This document shows, in pieces, positions 44,210 to 56,959 of a stretch of DNA of 64,000 nt; the first letter of the stretch is position 1; every line of letters begins with the position of its first letter. Source of the stretch: Rhizophagus irregularis (Eukaryota > Glomeromycota > Glomeromycetes > Glomerales > Glomeraceae). Made by a program: the position numbers and the translations under genes. Under the pieces are notes generated by a model. The model ran no database searches and was not told the DNA's origin. It saw only the letters and a program-made list of their open reading frames with translations. The DNA lies in the NCBI RefSeq assembly GCF_026210795.1, contig NC_089437.1:1426001-1490000 (forward strand). The letters run 5' to 3'.

Positions 44210-45070
44210 TGAAATTAATTTCTTTTTTCGTTAGTTGGCTACAATTGAAACAACTAATTAATATAATAAAAATATTTTACTTACAAGCCTATCTATTAAT
44301 TAACGAAATTGAAATAAATGAATATGGTAAATTAAATCAATTTTAAATCATAACCAATTTAGTTTTAAAGTAATTTCCAATGTCACTTAAATGCTTAATC
44401 ATTTTGACGCTGATTCAGAGTCAAGTTTGATGTCTATTGATTGAATCAATTTTAATTCATAGACAAATATAATAAATAATATCATCTTTTATATGATAAT
44501 TGGGTAATTTGTATACTGTTCATATTATTAAAAATACAGATATAATCAATTGTCTAACATTATATTTTCAGCATTTACATTTTAACGTTAAATTGACGCG
44601 TTCTTTTAGTATAAATGATAAAATTATCTCGGTTTTATATTTCTAATTAAGACGATTTTAATAAGCTATAATCAACTTTGTAGATAGTTAGTAAATAATT
44701 TTTCAATTCACTATTAATTAACAGAACATAGAATAGGTCAAAATCCAAATCAAATCAAATCATTTGAGATTTTAAATTTAAGTTTATTACTTAATGCTTT
44801 GTAAAACGAGTGATTTTATTAAAACATTGTGGCTTAAAATAACCTATTAATTACAGCTCTATTTAAATTATATATTCCTTTCAATATCTAAAAAGTATTA
44901 GAAATAATAATCATAAATATTAAAAATTATGTAATAGCTAATATTAAATGGATAACATGATGTGTATTACAAAATTAAATACAAATTACTTTTAAAAAAA
45001 AATTTAAAAATGTTTTTCAATTTTATTTACAAAGTATAAGATTAAATTTATCTAATAAAAAAATTTACCC
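44210..45070. other. AT-rich intergenic stretch
   Basis: No coding frame or repeat supported. The last 100 bp may be the 3' region of the kinase gene. Confidence 0.45.
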
Positions 45071-45073
45071 AAA

Positions 45074-47560
45074 TTATGCGATTCTATTTACATTTTCTGC
45101 TGCCTTCTGATACCAATAAATCGCTTTTTCTAAATCAATATTTGTGCCTATACCATTTTTGTAACAAAATCCAAGTTCATTTTGTGCTCCATTATGGCCT
45201 TGTTCAGCTGATTTTTTATATAATTCAAACGCTTTAACTTCATTTTTTTCAATACCTTTTCCATATTTATAACATTTACCTAATTTGTATAATGCAAATT
45301 TATTTCCTTTTTCCGCTGCCTTGTTATACCAATAAACTGCATTTACTAAATTTATCTCTGTACCAATACCATCTTCATAACATGATCCTAAAGAACTTTG
45401 TGCATCAGTATATCCTTGTTCAGCTGATTTTTCATATAGTTCAAACGCTTTAACTTCATCTTTACTAACTCCATCTCCATGTTTATATAATCTACTTAAA
45501 TTATATTGTGCAAATTTATTTCCAATTTCTACCGCTAGTTGATACCAATATATTGCTTTTCCTAAATCCTTTTCTACCCCTATACCACTTTCATAACAAA
45601 ATCCTAAATCATTTTGTGCATCACCATACCCTTGTTCGGCTGATTTCTTATACCATTCAAACGCTTTAATTTTATCTTTATTAACGCCTATTCCACATTT
45701 ATACCATCTACCCAAATTATATTGTGCAGATTTATTCCCATTTTCCGCTGCTTTTTGATACCAATAAAAAGCCTTTTCTAAATCTTTTTCTATACTTTCG
45801 TAATAAAACCCTAAATCATTTTGTGCATTACTATGATCTTGTTTAGCTGATTTATTATACCATTCAAGCGCTTTAGTCTCATCTTTTTCAACGCCTATTC
45901 CATATTTGTAACATCTACCTAAATTATGTTGCGCAACTTCATTCCCATTTTCTGCCGCTTTTTGATACCAATAAACTGCTTTTACTAAATTTTTTTTCGT
46001 GCCTATACTATCTTCATAACAACATCCTAAATCATTTTGCGCGTCACTATACCCTTGTTCAGCTGATTTCTTATACCATTCAAATGCTTTAACTTCGTCC
46101 TTTTTAACACCATCCCCAATTTCATAACATACACCCATTCTATATTGAGAAGTTTTATTCCCATCTCCAGCTTCTATTTGATGCCAATTAAATATTTGCA
46201 TATTAGACCCACTTTTATATTGTGAAGAATAATTCAAATCTGTTGTTCTTTTGCTTAACACTTCTAAATTATAATTATTTTTTATTGAAGAATTATCTTC
46301 TTTTCTTTCGTTAAAATAATTATTTTTTAATGATTTAAGAGTCGAAACAAGTTCTTCCATATGAGGACGTTCATTTGGTTCATATTTCCAACATCCTGAT
46401 AAAAAATAAATAAATAAATAAATATGTTTATATTATTTATAATTTTTGTTAAGCGTTATGTTAATATAACTTACTTGTATATAAATTGCTATACTCAATA
46501 GGGGTACCATTAATAATTTCACCTCGTCTACCACTTATTACGGATAAGAGAAAACTTACATCATCACAGGTAAAATCATCTTTAGAAAAAAATGGTCGAT
46601 ATCCACTTGAAATTTGCCACATGATAACACCGACGCTATATACATCGGACTTTTTATCTAATTTGTAATCTTTATTATTAAGTTTTTTTGGATCTATATA
46701 AGCCATTACACCCACTATTTTCGATGCATTATTTGACGCTTCAACAATTTTTCTTGATAAACCAAAGTCTGCCACTTTAATATTTTTTTGATGTATGAGT
46801 ATATTATTTGCATGCTATAATATCGCGTTAAAAAATTATAATAAATAGTTTAGGATTTTTATTGTTAAATAAATCAGATGTAATAAATGATAAAATATTA
46901 CCAGATCACGGTGAATAATATCATTTTCATGCAAGCAATATACAGCACTTGCTAATTGTAATGCCAAACAAATTTTATCCCCCCATGTAAGTTCATTAAA
47001 ATGTTTATCTAGATAGGCATTTAACGTACCACTATCGGCATATTCCAAAACCAAAGCGTAATTGTTCGTTTCGCCTGAAGAAAATAAAAGAAATAATTAA
47101 ATAAAGAAACATATTTTAATAAAAAAAAAATCAATACGCTATTCTCTCTCTGATTCTTACAAGTTGCTTCTTTTGTGACTCCATAGAATTTTAATATATT
47201 TTCATGAAAATGAGCTTTCCGATGTAATATCAGCTAAAAAAAAAAAATATTCAATCTTTTTATTGATTTTTATTATTACTATATGAAATGATAATAATAT
47301 AATTTTCTTACCTCATTAACAACTCCTTTAATAGCAGTTCTTTGATTATTATTATCAAAAGATTTTAAAACTAAAATTGTATCAGTATTTTTCCAATTGG
47401 CACTATAAATACTTCCAAATGCACCATTTCCTATTTTTTTTATATTTTTAAATTCAGAATATTTATAATAATCTAAATAACTATTATCTATTGAATTCTC
47501 TAACCATTTAATGTAATCAATTTGATCATTCGAATATTCAATATCTTCCATACTTGACAT
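45074..47560 (-). CDS. TKL-type protein kinase with ten Sel1 repeats
   Basis: Five exons (47312-47560, 47161-47233, 46902-47074, 46475-46814, 45074-46395) splice in frame to 718 residues. The kinase domain has the glycine loop GNGAFG (44-49), Lys66 in LVLKSF, the catalytic HRDLHANNIL (Asp164) and DFG at 181-183, so it should be catalytically active and phosphorylate proteins on Ser/Thr or Tyr. From about residue 357 to the end there are ten Sel1 repeats of 36 residues, which form a helical scaffold for protein partners. The repeats alternate between two types (..[13 protein letters not shown] and ..[13 protein letters not shown]). Repeat 4 lacks a few residues. Start: ATG at 47560 gives a short acidic leader, and no earlier in-frame Met follows a plausible context. 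Kinase-Sel1 fusions are greatly expanded in Glomeromycotina. A related pseudokinase lies upstream on the same strand. I see no defect. Confidence 0.92.
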
Positions 47561-48682
47561 TTTTTTTTAATGTTCTTAAAAAAAACAATACGATCGTAAA
47601 CAGAAAAACAGTAAAAAGAGAAAATGTCGATCATTGAGCGCGTATCAATCTACCTCATTGTAATTTCACGTGATAATGTTTATTTTTTGATCGAGCGAAT
47701 ATTAAGGTTAATCAGTAATCTGATGTTTGTTTATTTATATAACATTATCTAATTATATTTGTTGAATTCATCAATCTAACCAATTTAATTATTTATTTGT
47801 TTGTGAATATATCATATAAGCTAAAAAGAGTAGGTAATCGTAAAAAAAAAAAATTTAAGTGGGTTAATGGTGACACAAATTATCTAAGCAGAAACTTAAA
47901 TAAAGCAAATGTCATATCTATACCTTACTGCGCCTGTAGAAGAATGGCTTATCGTAATAATTTGTGGAATTGGCACTATAGGCGGAAAAGTCTCGATATT
48001 AAAGAAAATAATTCATTTGTTGTAAGATTTTATGTTATACCAAGTTTAGATAACTTTTTATTAAACTGTAGAAACCAATTCTAATCTTAAGCCACATATT
48101 GTCCTCAAACAACATTTCCTCCGACACTAACAACACATTTTATAATACACCATACCCTTTCAACTCATCTATGAAAAATAATTTGTAATCCTGATAAAAA
48201 TGGAGAAAATTTCCCCCTAAAAATGGTTATCAATTGTAGAAATTACATGTGCAGTACAAACTAAATGTATATTTATTTATATATATGTTTTTTTTGGCTT
48301 TATTTAATTTTTTAATTAATAAATATATAACAAATTACAGTTTTCATTAATAATGTCCAGTCGTCACTGACAACTGTCAATTAATACTTGCTGATGCAAT
48401 TCATGGATATCAAATCCACAAGTCAGAATAGAATCGAAATCAAATCTCTGAAAGTCAAAAATCGACCCATTTGATTGATTTTAATATGACTAATATGATT
48501 TAATTCGTCAAAAAATAAAACTTTGTAAAAGATTGAACAAACCATCCAACCAATTATAGTGAGATCCCATCAAATAAAGTCTTTAAATCTGCTACTAATA
48601 GCGAAGGATGGACTTACAAGCGTTCGTTATATGTTTTCCTTGCATTTAATAACATAGACCAATAATGAAACTAGCTAATAAA
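47561..48682. other. intergenic between the two Sel1 kinase genes
   Basis: Holds the promoter of the 45-kb kinase gene (its start is at 47560) and the 3' end of the pseudokinase gene. A plus-strand frame at 47797-48084 lacks an ATG and recognisable content. No repeat seen. Confidence 0.4.
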
Positions 48683-51235
48683 TTATCTCAACATAATCTC
48701 ATAATACAGTGGATCATTACTTTTCTAAAAGAAAAAAAATTAACGTATCAATATATATGTATATGAAAGTATCGCATTAAAATTAATTTTATTTTACTTA
48801 CGATAATATCTTGATCACACCATTGTCTTAATTTTGTATAAGCCCAATCTAATCCTAATAGCAAGGCCTGTTCATACCACCTTTTCGCTTCGCCTAAATC
48901 TTTATCAATATGATACCCATTTTCATATCCTTCAGCAACAATTTTCATTGCTTTTTCATACCTATTCGAAGCAGCTCTTAAATACCATTTAAATGCTTCA
49001 TCTTCATCAGTCTTTTCATTTTTTTCACCAATTCCACCATCATAACCTCCATTTTGATAACATTTTGCTACCTTATATTGTGCGATCATTAACCCATTTA
49101 TAGCGGCTTTTAAATACCATTGAAAAGCGGCAAGATTACTTTTAATAGCTCCAAAACCTTTTTTATAACAATCACCAATTTTATATTCAGCATTAATATA
49201 ACCACCTTGAGCAGATTTCATATACCACATAAACGCTTCTTTACTAGTATCTCTTAACATCAAGTTCTTCTTACCGAAACAATTAATCGAGATAGTATTA
49301 TTATAATAATATTCTGCTAACATAAATTGACACCAAATATTCCCTTCGTTGGAATATTTTTTCAACAGCATATAAGCTTGTTTGACACTCTTTTTTGTAC
49401 CACAACCAATGAGATGAGCATTAGCCAGTAAAGCTTTTGATATTGGATCATTATTATCTTTACCCATTGTATAACAATGAAAAGCCAATATTTTATCTTG
49501 TAACGTTCCTATACCGTTCTCATATAGTATACCAAGTAATGATTCATAAAATTTTTGAGATGGAACATTTTTAACTGAATCGAATAATGACGTGGGATCT
49601 AATTGTTTTGATTTTAGCCAATATTGTAGTTGTTTTGGAAAACTATTTAAATCTATTCTAACCTGTGATTGATAGAATTCAAATAATTCCTCAATGAAAT
49701 TAATTTGAGAAGTTACACTTATCGTACTTTGTTGTGTAGTTGTAAGTACACTAGGTGCTGCCGATATTTTAGAAGACGGTGATGGTGATGGTGTTGATCG
49801 AAAGAAACTAGTATTTATTAATCTTGAATTTACATTAATGGGATGTTCATAAAAGCTAACTCCACTTCTCCTAAACGATTTTGAATTGTTATCTCCAATT
49901 AATTCTGCTGAACTATACCTCCTTTCCTTCCTTTCTTGTTCAGTTAACGCTTCAATAGCAGAATTTTTAAGATCTGGAAATGAAACAGAATTACGTGGTT
50001 GATTTATTATTTCTTCGTTCTTTTTTTTGAAATCTAAATTTTTTTGTTGAATATTTTCTTGTTCTGTTTTTTCCTGTGGTTGTTGATTAATTTTTAATTG
50101 TGATTCAACCATAATTTGCTCAGAATTCAAAGATTCCTTTATTTCATCTACTTCATCACATGTTGATTGTAAATCTGTAACAGCTGTTGAAAGTGTACAT
50201 CGTTCTTCAGGATTATATTTGGTTAAATTATTAAAAACCTTAATATAATTTTTAGGACAATCTTTTGGAAGTTTTTCATTTAAATCTTGAATAGTATTAA
50301 CATTAGATTTTTCTTTCTCTATATTCTCACTTTCCAAATTCTCATATGGAATCATTCCGTCACATACGACTACAAGTTAAAATTTTTGAGATTTTAGATT
50401 TCCTTGAAAAAAAAAAAAATTGAAACGAAATAAAACTCACCACTCCAAAGAATAAGTCCACAAGAATAAATATCAGACAAATATGGATTTCTAAAAAAAA
50501 AATCAATTGTTATTTTATTTGTACACGCTTGAATAGAAAACGCAAAAAAAAAAAATAATTAAATACTTACTTTACAAGCCATGAATTAATATTTTCATCT
50601 TTACAAATTCTTTCTGGAGCCAGCCAACATAAAGAATCTTTTTTAAAACTTTTTTTTTCACCATCATCTTTTTTATTTACTCCTCCTTTGACTGCAAAAT
50701 CGGTTAATTTAATTATACCATCATCCGTCACTAATATATTTGATAATTTTAAATTTAAGTGTAAAATATGTTTTTCATGACAATAATCTAATCCTAATAA
50801 TATTTCATTTAATAATTTAAATTTTTCTTCCCAAGTTAATGAAGAAGATTTTAGATGATCATGTAAATTGCCTTTAGATGCATATTCAAATATTAATGAT
50901 AAGTTTTGATTTGGTAATGACATTATACCAAAACATTTTATTATATTTTGACTTGAACGTAATCTATAATATGTATAAAATTCTTGTCGTGTCGTTTCTT
51001 GGTCATTCTAATTATTTTTATAAAATAAAATAATTTATTAATAAAAAAAAAAATTTTTATAATTTAATAAGGAAAAAAAATTGTTTTTTCTTTATCGTAC
51101 CTTACTCAATTTAATCGCTACATCTTGACCTTTATAATTTCCTATATATACATTTGTTTTATTTCCATTATATTCTATAGGATTTTCATTTTTAGTAATT
51201 TCATCTTTCTTAATATACATTTTACGTAATGCCAT
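48683..51235 (-). CDS. Sel1-repeat pseudokinase
   Basis: Exons 51101-51235, 50571-51007, 50441-50490, 48802-50369 and 48683-48724 splice in frame to 743 residues. The N-terminal 250 residues are a TKL-like kinase fold with the ATP Lys kept (VAIKLSK, Lys42), but there is no proper glycine loop, HLN in place of HRD (128-130, in HILHLNLKLSNIL) and DFA in place of DFG (148-150). Catalysis is therefore unlikely, and it is probably a scaffold or allosteric partner. WLAPERI and the SDIYSCGLILW helix are intact. A Gln/Glu/Ser-rich linker follows (about 260-440), then about six irregular Sel1 repeats (for example EAFMWYMKSAQGGYINAEYK) to the C terminus, one with a 10-residue insertion. The last 14-codon exon is inferred from a clean GTAAGT/TTTTAG pair; without it the frame would run on 17 codons from the donor. 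Confidence 0.88.
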
Positions 51236-51239
51236 TTTA

Positions 51240-53500
51240 ACTTTTTTTGGTATATTAAATTTTTTCGTTAAATATAATAATATTTTTTTTTTTTAAAAAA
51301 AAAAAGAATTTATAATAAAAAAAGAGAAATTTTTTGAAAAAAATATAAAAAAAATATAGAAAAATATAGAAAATATTTTTTTTCTCATTTTTTTTTAACG
51401 AAAATGGGTATACTTTATAATGGATTTTTTTTCAAACAATGAAAAGTTTATCAAAAAGGCAGTCATTAAAGTTCTTTCTTTGCATTTTGCATGTAATAGA
51501 CCCAATTTAAGTAAATGACACATTCTTTTTTTAAAAAATTTCCCGCCAAAATTCATTTAATGAACGTCTATCCTCTTAAAATCAACAAGTCTGAAATATG
51601 TTAATTATGTTCGACAATTGTTACCCGCAGCCTTTTACATAATACATAAAAGTCAAATGTTTATACATAAGCATCCCTTTTCAATGAAATAATATTTACG
51701 TATTTGATTTTACCCGTGAAATCCATTCGATTTACCGTATTGTATTATACGGAAAATTTCTGAAATTTGACGCAGAAATTTTCCGGGAGATTTTAAATAA
51801 CTAGACAATATTTCTATCCGCAGTTTTTCTTTGTAATATATTATTAATCTGCATGGATCAATGGATGCAAAGAGTTTCTTGAGTTTTTTACAATGGTAAT
51901 AATTTGACAATTTAAGAAGTTCACCTACAGGTTGGTGATATTATTTATTTTCAACATTTTCCTTTATTAGTTTGAAACTAATTAACAGAATGAACTTTGG
52001 AAGGCCTTATTAAAATGTAAGTACAAGGGGAAAAGATTTCTGATTGGCCAAAATATAAATAACATAATGTCAATCAAATTTACCAAATTGATGTTATTCA
52101 AAAACCAGGAAAAGGTTGTATTCAAAATTTTAAAATTGATAAAATCTTTCATATAATATATTTTTTTTTCTGGATATTTTTAGTATATCTTCCATATATA
52201 TTACTTGGAAATTTTCAGAACAAAAAATTGTATTTTGTATTTTTGTATTTTTTTTTTATTTTCTATTTGAAAAAAATATTCACTATATGAAAAAATTTTA
52301 ATAATTTCAATAATTTTATAATTTTAATAATTTTAATAATTTTAATAATTTTAATTTTAATAATTCTAATAATTTTAAAAATGGTAATAAATATATAATA
52401 TATGTATAGTATTTATCTAGCTTAAATAGTAGGCAAAAAATATATAAAAAAATAAAAATGGAAATTATAATAATAATATTCTTTCACTTTTAATAAAATA
52501 AATTAAAAAAAAAAAAGTAATAAAAAATAAAATAAATAAATAAAATAAAATAAAATAATACTAAAAAAGTTTATCAATTTTCAATTTAATATTAAATTAA
52601 CTTAATATAAATATTTATATATTATTAAAGATTTATTACATAAAATATTACTATTATAAAATAATTAATTTATTTTAATAATTTAAGTATAATTTGATTA
52701 ATTTTTATTTTTTACTTAATAAGTTCTGAAAAGTGATAATCAAATAATTTCTTACATACAGATAACTGATATGTATATGTACTGTATATATATATCTTGT
52801 TAGATTATTAATAAAAAAAATTTTATTTTTAACTATAGACGAAACTGAGGTAATACAGGGAAGGGAATAGGCAGTAATATTTAATCTGCATATCCTATAT
52901 CACGTGATGATAACGACCTAGTAACGTAATGTGTAAAACAAGTATGCATCCCCTTTTGAAGTAAGAGCTAATAATTATTTATAACATATAAGTTTAAACT
53001 GGATTCCAATAACAGGCAATGCAAAATTTGACCATGTTGTCCAATGTTGCAATTGTTGCATGCGTTAAAATCTTGTTACAGATCATGTTTCAACTTCACA
53101 CCTGTTGGAAATATCTGTATCACTTTATGAAGAGTTTGATTTGGTAATTTTTTTACTTATAGAGCGTTATAACATTGGTTTCATTGGCTGAAATGGCCGA
53201 AGTGATAACATAAAGATTAATTCAACAACGATAACACCATCATCGGTGACGGGAATAGCTAACGATTTCTGTAATCTGTAACAATCATTAATATGAAGTC
53301 CTTGAGATTATACGCCAATTTCTTTAATTTACCAAGTTCTTGAAAAATATAATCAGTTTAAAGTTTACAGGAAAAAAAATTTTATTTACTTAAAATAAAA
53401 AATACAAAAACAAAAGTACAAATAAATAATTAAAAAATTACAACAAACAAAATGAAATATATCCCAGATGAATCATTTTCTATTTTAATTTACTAATGAT
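51240..53500. other. AT-rich intergenic stretch
   Basis: 51280-51400 is poly-T/poly-A promoter-side DNA of the pseudokinase gene. 52310-52380 repeats AATAATTTT. 52500-52560 is an AAAATAAATAAAT run. 52850-53300 is somewhat less AT-rich but holds no frame that I can support. Confidence 0.45.
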
Positions 53501-53522
53501 TCATTCATTCCGTGATATATTA

Positions 53523-56500
53523 TCAATAACCTTGATGATTATTATATCCTCGATCATTTTGATTATTATAATTTTGATGATTATAATTATAATTATTTTG
53601 ATTATAATTATTCTGATTATAGTTGGTTTGATTATAATTATTTTGATTATAATTATTTTGATTATAATTATTTTGATGATTATTTTGATTGTAATTGTTT
53701 TGGTTATAACCTCGTTGGTTATATTGTTGTGGTGGAGTAATTGGAGGTGGGAGTGGAGGCGTGTAGCCGCCTCTCGGTGCGGAATTATTGTAATTATTAA
53801 TTTCTCTAGGTTGTTGTCTATAAAGAGAAGAGGCATCATCACTATAATTACTATAATTATCAACAGAAGGTGCAGGACTTTCTTGTCGAAGTAAATGTAA
53901 CGAGGATGAGCTATTATTATCATATTGATATCTAGGTCTTGGTTGTTTAGGATAAACGTTATTATTAGGATAAACGTTATTATTAGTATTAGGATTATTG
54001 GGATTATTGGGATTATTGGGATTATTGGGATTATTGGGATTATGATAATTAGGATTATTAGGACTATTAGGAGAATTTGGAGGTAATCTTGGATTATTAT
54101 TTGGATGCATATTTCTTTGTTGATGATGATTCTGATTCTTCTGAGGGAAATTATTTGCTGACGCGTATGTAGTACCAGAATAATTGCTAGCGGTATCACT
54201 GTAATCTATGTAATAACCAGGTTTTTGTTCTTCATAATAAGCTTGCTCATCCCATTCCAATTCTTTATTATCAACCGTTTGAATATTAAAACTTTGATTA
54301 TTTTTGCCTACTATCATTGACATGCTTCTAATTGTGCCCCTTCTATTAACTTTTGTTTCATCAATTCTACCATTATAAACTTTACTCAATAAATGTTTAA
54401 CATTTGAATGCACCATTGGAGTAATCAATTCTGCTGTTAATACAGGGTGTCCAAATCTATTACTAACTTTATCGTTAGTATTGGAAACTATATTATTATT
54501 ATATTCTGGATCGGAATTTTTTCGTTTATAATAACGAATTGGTGCATCAAATCTTTTTGCACAAATAAATTTAACTATTAATGTCATTGCAGGTAATGGA
54601 AGTAATGCTACCGATTGGATATGAGCTCCTTTCAAGTTCATCACAGCGACCATTATCACTTGCCAGAATAATAAAGAAGCGATGAGTCTATTAAAAACTA
54701 CCCTCCAAAATGTTCCTCCCGTCTCTATTTTCGTTGTAAACACGTACCTAAAAATGTAAAAAAAAATAGAGGTTTCATTAGTTATTCATGAATTCAGTTA
54801 ACTGTTGCTCACGCGTGCTTATCTCGTGTACTTACATTAATTGATATCTGTAAACCACAAGGGCCAAACTAAAGTAAGCGAAACAAAAGAATAAAATCAA
54901 AGGTGCAATCACGCTATATAACATTCCAACGGTGAAGAAAAATAAATGAATATTATAATAAACAGGATAATCAAAATCTGGAGGTCTACTAAATTCTTTA
55001 ATGTTTCTTGGAGTAGGTTGAACGAAAAATTTTTTTATGCTGATTAAAATTAATGAAACTATTTGTGCTAGATCAAATATGGCACCAACTCCTCTTAGAC
55101 TAATATAATTAATCCAAAATGATGAGACTTTAATTAAAGAATCCGCTAATTCGTCCAAGAAATCCGCTTCCTTAACAACTTTATAAAGATCTTTAAAGTC
55201 TGTATTACCAGCATTTATTGTGGCCCTAATTTTACCGTATAAATCAACCAAAGTGGAAGATAATGTATACATTACAATATTATTAATTAAAAAGAACAGA
55301 TATAATTTTCCTAAAACTGCTCTATCCAATGATGATTTTGTTGCTTTTCCTTGATATCTTGATATTATTCTTAATATTTGAGGAAGTACGATAAAAAATG
55401 CACCCATTATCATTGGACCCATCCAAGATTCTATAAAACCCGCTAAAAAGTCATTCGCGTAAAAAATATCTCCTGTAAATGGCGCTATCTTAACTATATT
55501 TTGAATTTGAGCTGCCGTTGTTAAAAAACCAATAGGAAATAACCAAAAAAAGCATAATAAAAGAAAGAATGCATATCCGATCAATCTTTTTGTTCCCTTG
55601 ACAGCATTTGTCACCGTTAAATTATTCCAAATAATATCTTTTGGCCATGGCGCTAACAATATTTGAGGTTCATTCAAGGTAACTTTGCCTTCAAATTTTT
55701 TCGCTACTGAATGCGCATCAGCGATATTTGTGAATGAAACAAATCCGTAATTAATGGCTTTCCTTTCCTTTATTCTTTCCCTTTCACTATAAATTTCTTC
55801 TTCTAAAGATTGTATTCGTGATGTATAATAATCAATACTATCAACTTTTTCTCCTCCACATCTTCCGCCTAAACTATGTTTTGGTCTTTTACTCGAAATA
55901 TGATTAGGATCTTTTAAATATTTTACTAATACTGATTCAAGCTCTCTAACAGCCTTTTCATGTTCTTCAATCAATTCCGGTAATCTACCAACTTTTCTTG
56001 ATATATGCACTTGTGATACTTGTTGTTGGTTAACTTTTAAATTTCCTATAACATATTTTTGTAATCCTTCATCTGATTGCATATTTGATGGTACTCCAGT
56101 GATCAATATTGTTCTTGAATGTAATGAACTTTGATATTCTTCTGATCGAAAATATTGTTTTTTCAATGCTGAATATTCTTTATATTGTTTGTATAAAAAT
56201 CGAAATATGATCAATGAAAATATCCATGTAAACGCTACATGAATCCAAAACCAACGCGACTGAAATATAAAGGAAATTCAGTTAGAAAAAAAATACCATC
56301 GCTTTTTAAAAGAGTTAAACAATCACAATAAAAAAAATAACTCACATTTCTTAAAAATGATATGCTCAAGTATTGCAATGGATTATCAGTTTTAGGAAAC
56401 TGTTTACGATCTTGCCTAGTACCGTATAAATTTGCACCAGCAATTGCTAATCCAAGTAAAAATAACCATAAAAACATATTTCTGCACATTCTAATAAATC

Positions 56501-56954
56501 TCAAAAACATCACCGCATCTAATCCTATTTTTTCTATTAATAATTCTTCTGGTGCTGATATTACCGGTTTAATCCATGAAAATATTCCTTGATTTTCAAT
56601 CTTTGGAGGTTGTTTTCTAAAGTAAAAAAAAAATCAAAGTTAACAAATCAATAATTTAGAAATCATAATAAAATAATCATGAAAATTATCACACTTACTT
56701 TTCTGATGAATATTTTTGTTTGGGTGCATAAACAACTAAAAAGATTAAGTTCAATTATTAGGATATAAGTAAAACTTTTTCGCTGCTTTCATTTTAATTC
56801 CACATTAATATCATTACTTACTTCCGTTCCTAGGTCTCAAAAAACCAAAAACTATGAGAGTACCAACACCAATGGCCGTATTAACAGCCAATTGGGAGTA
56901 CATACCCGTAATAGTTATTTTGGTTTCTCGTTCTTCTGGCGGTACATAACTCAT
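53523..56954 (-). CDS. CSC1/OSCA-type calcium-permeable stress-gated cation channel with Asn/Gln-rich tail
   Basis: Exons 56822-56954, 56699-56735, 56346-56616, 54836-56259 and 53523-54747 splice in frame to 1,029 residues. Order: TM0 (about 18-38, QLAVNTAIGVGTLIVFGFL), the family mark IGLDAVMFLRFIRMCRNM, TM1 and TM2 (to about 170), a cytosolic loop with RNA-recognition-like SRTILITGVPSNMQS and GFVSFTNIADAHSVA, then the pore region (RSN1_7TM/DUF221) with LFPIGFLTTAAQIQNI, GPMIMGAFFIVLPQILR, INYISLRGVGAIFDLAQ and RVVFNRLIASLLFWQV. It should sit in the plasma or another membrane and pass cations under osmotic or mechanical stress. The last 250 residues are unusual: about 850-880 is a tandem NNPNNPN tract from a 9-bp unit, and about 967-1020 is QNNYNQNNYNQ, prion-like in composition. 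No defect seen. Confidence 0.93.
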
Positions 56955-56959
56955 CTTTA

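Noticed and set aside
47797-48084. 95-codon frame on the plus strand beside the kinase gene
   Set aside because: Starts at a TTG with no ATG near its beginning, no motif, no splice partner.
53496-53894. Plus-strand Ile-rich frame of 132 codons
   Set aside because: Complement of the same low-complexity tail, with no independent evidence.
53501-54199. Ile-rich 232-codon frame antisense or offset to the channel tail
   Set aside because: It is the shifted reading of the Asn/Gln and NNPN repeats of the channel gene; the Ile runs come from ATT/ATA in the repeat.
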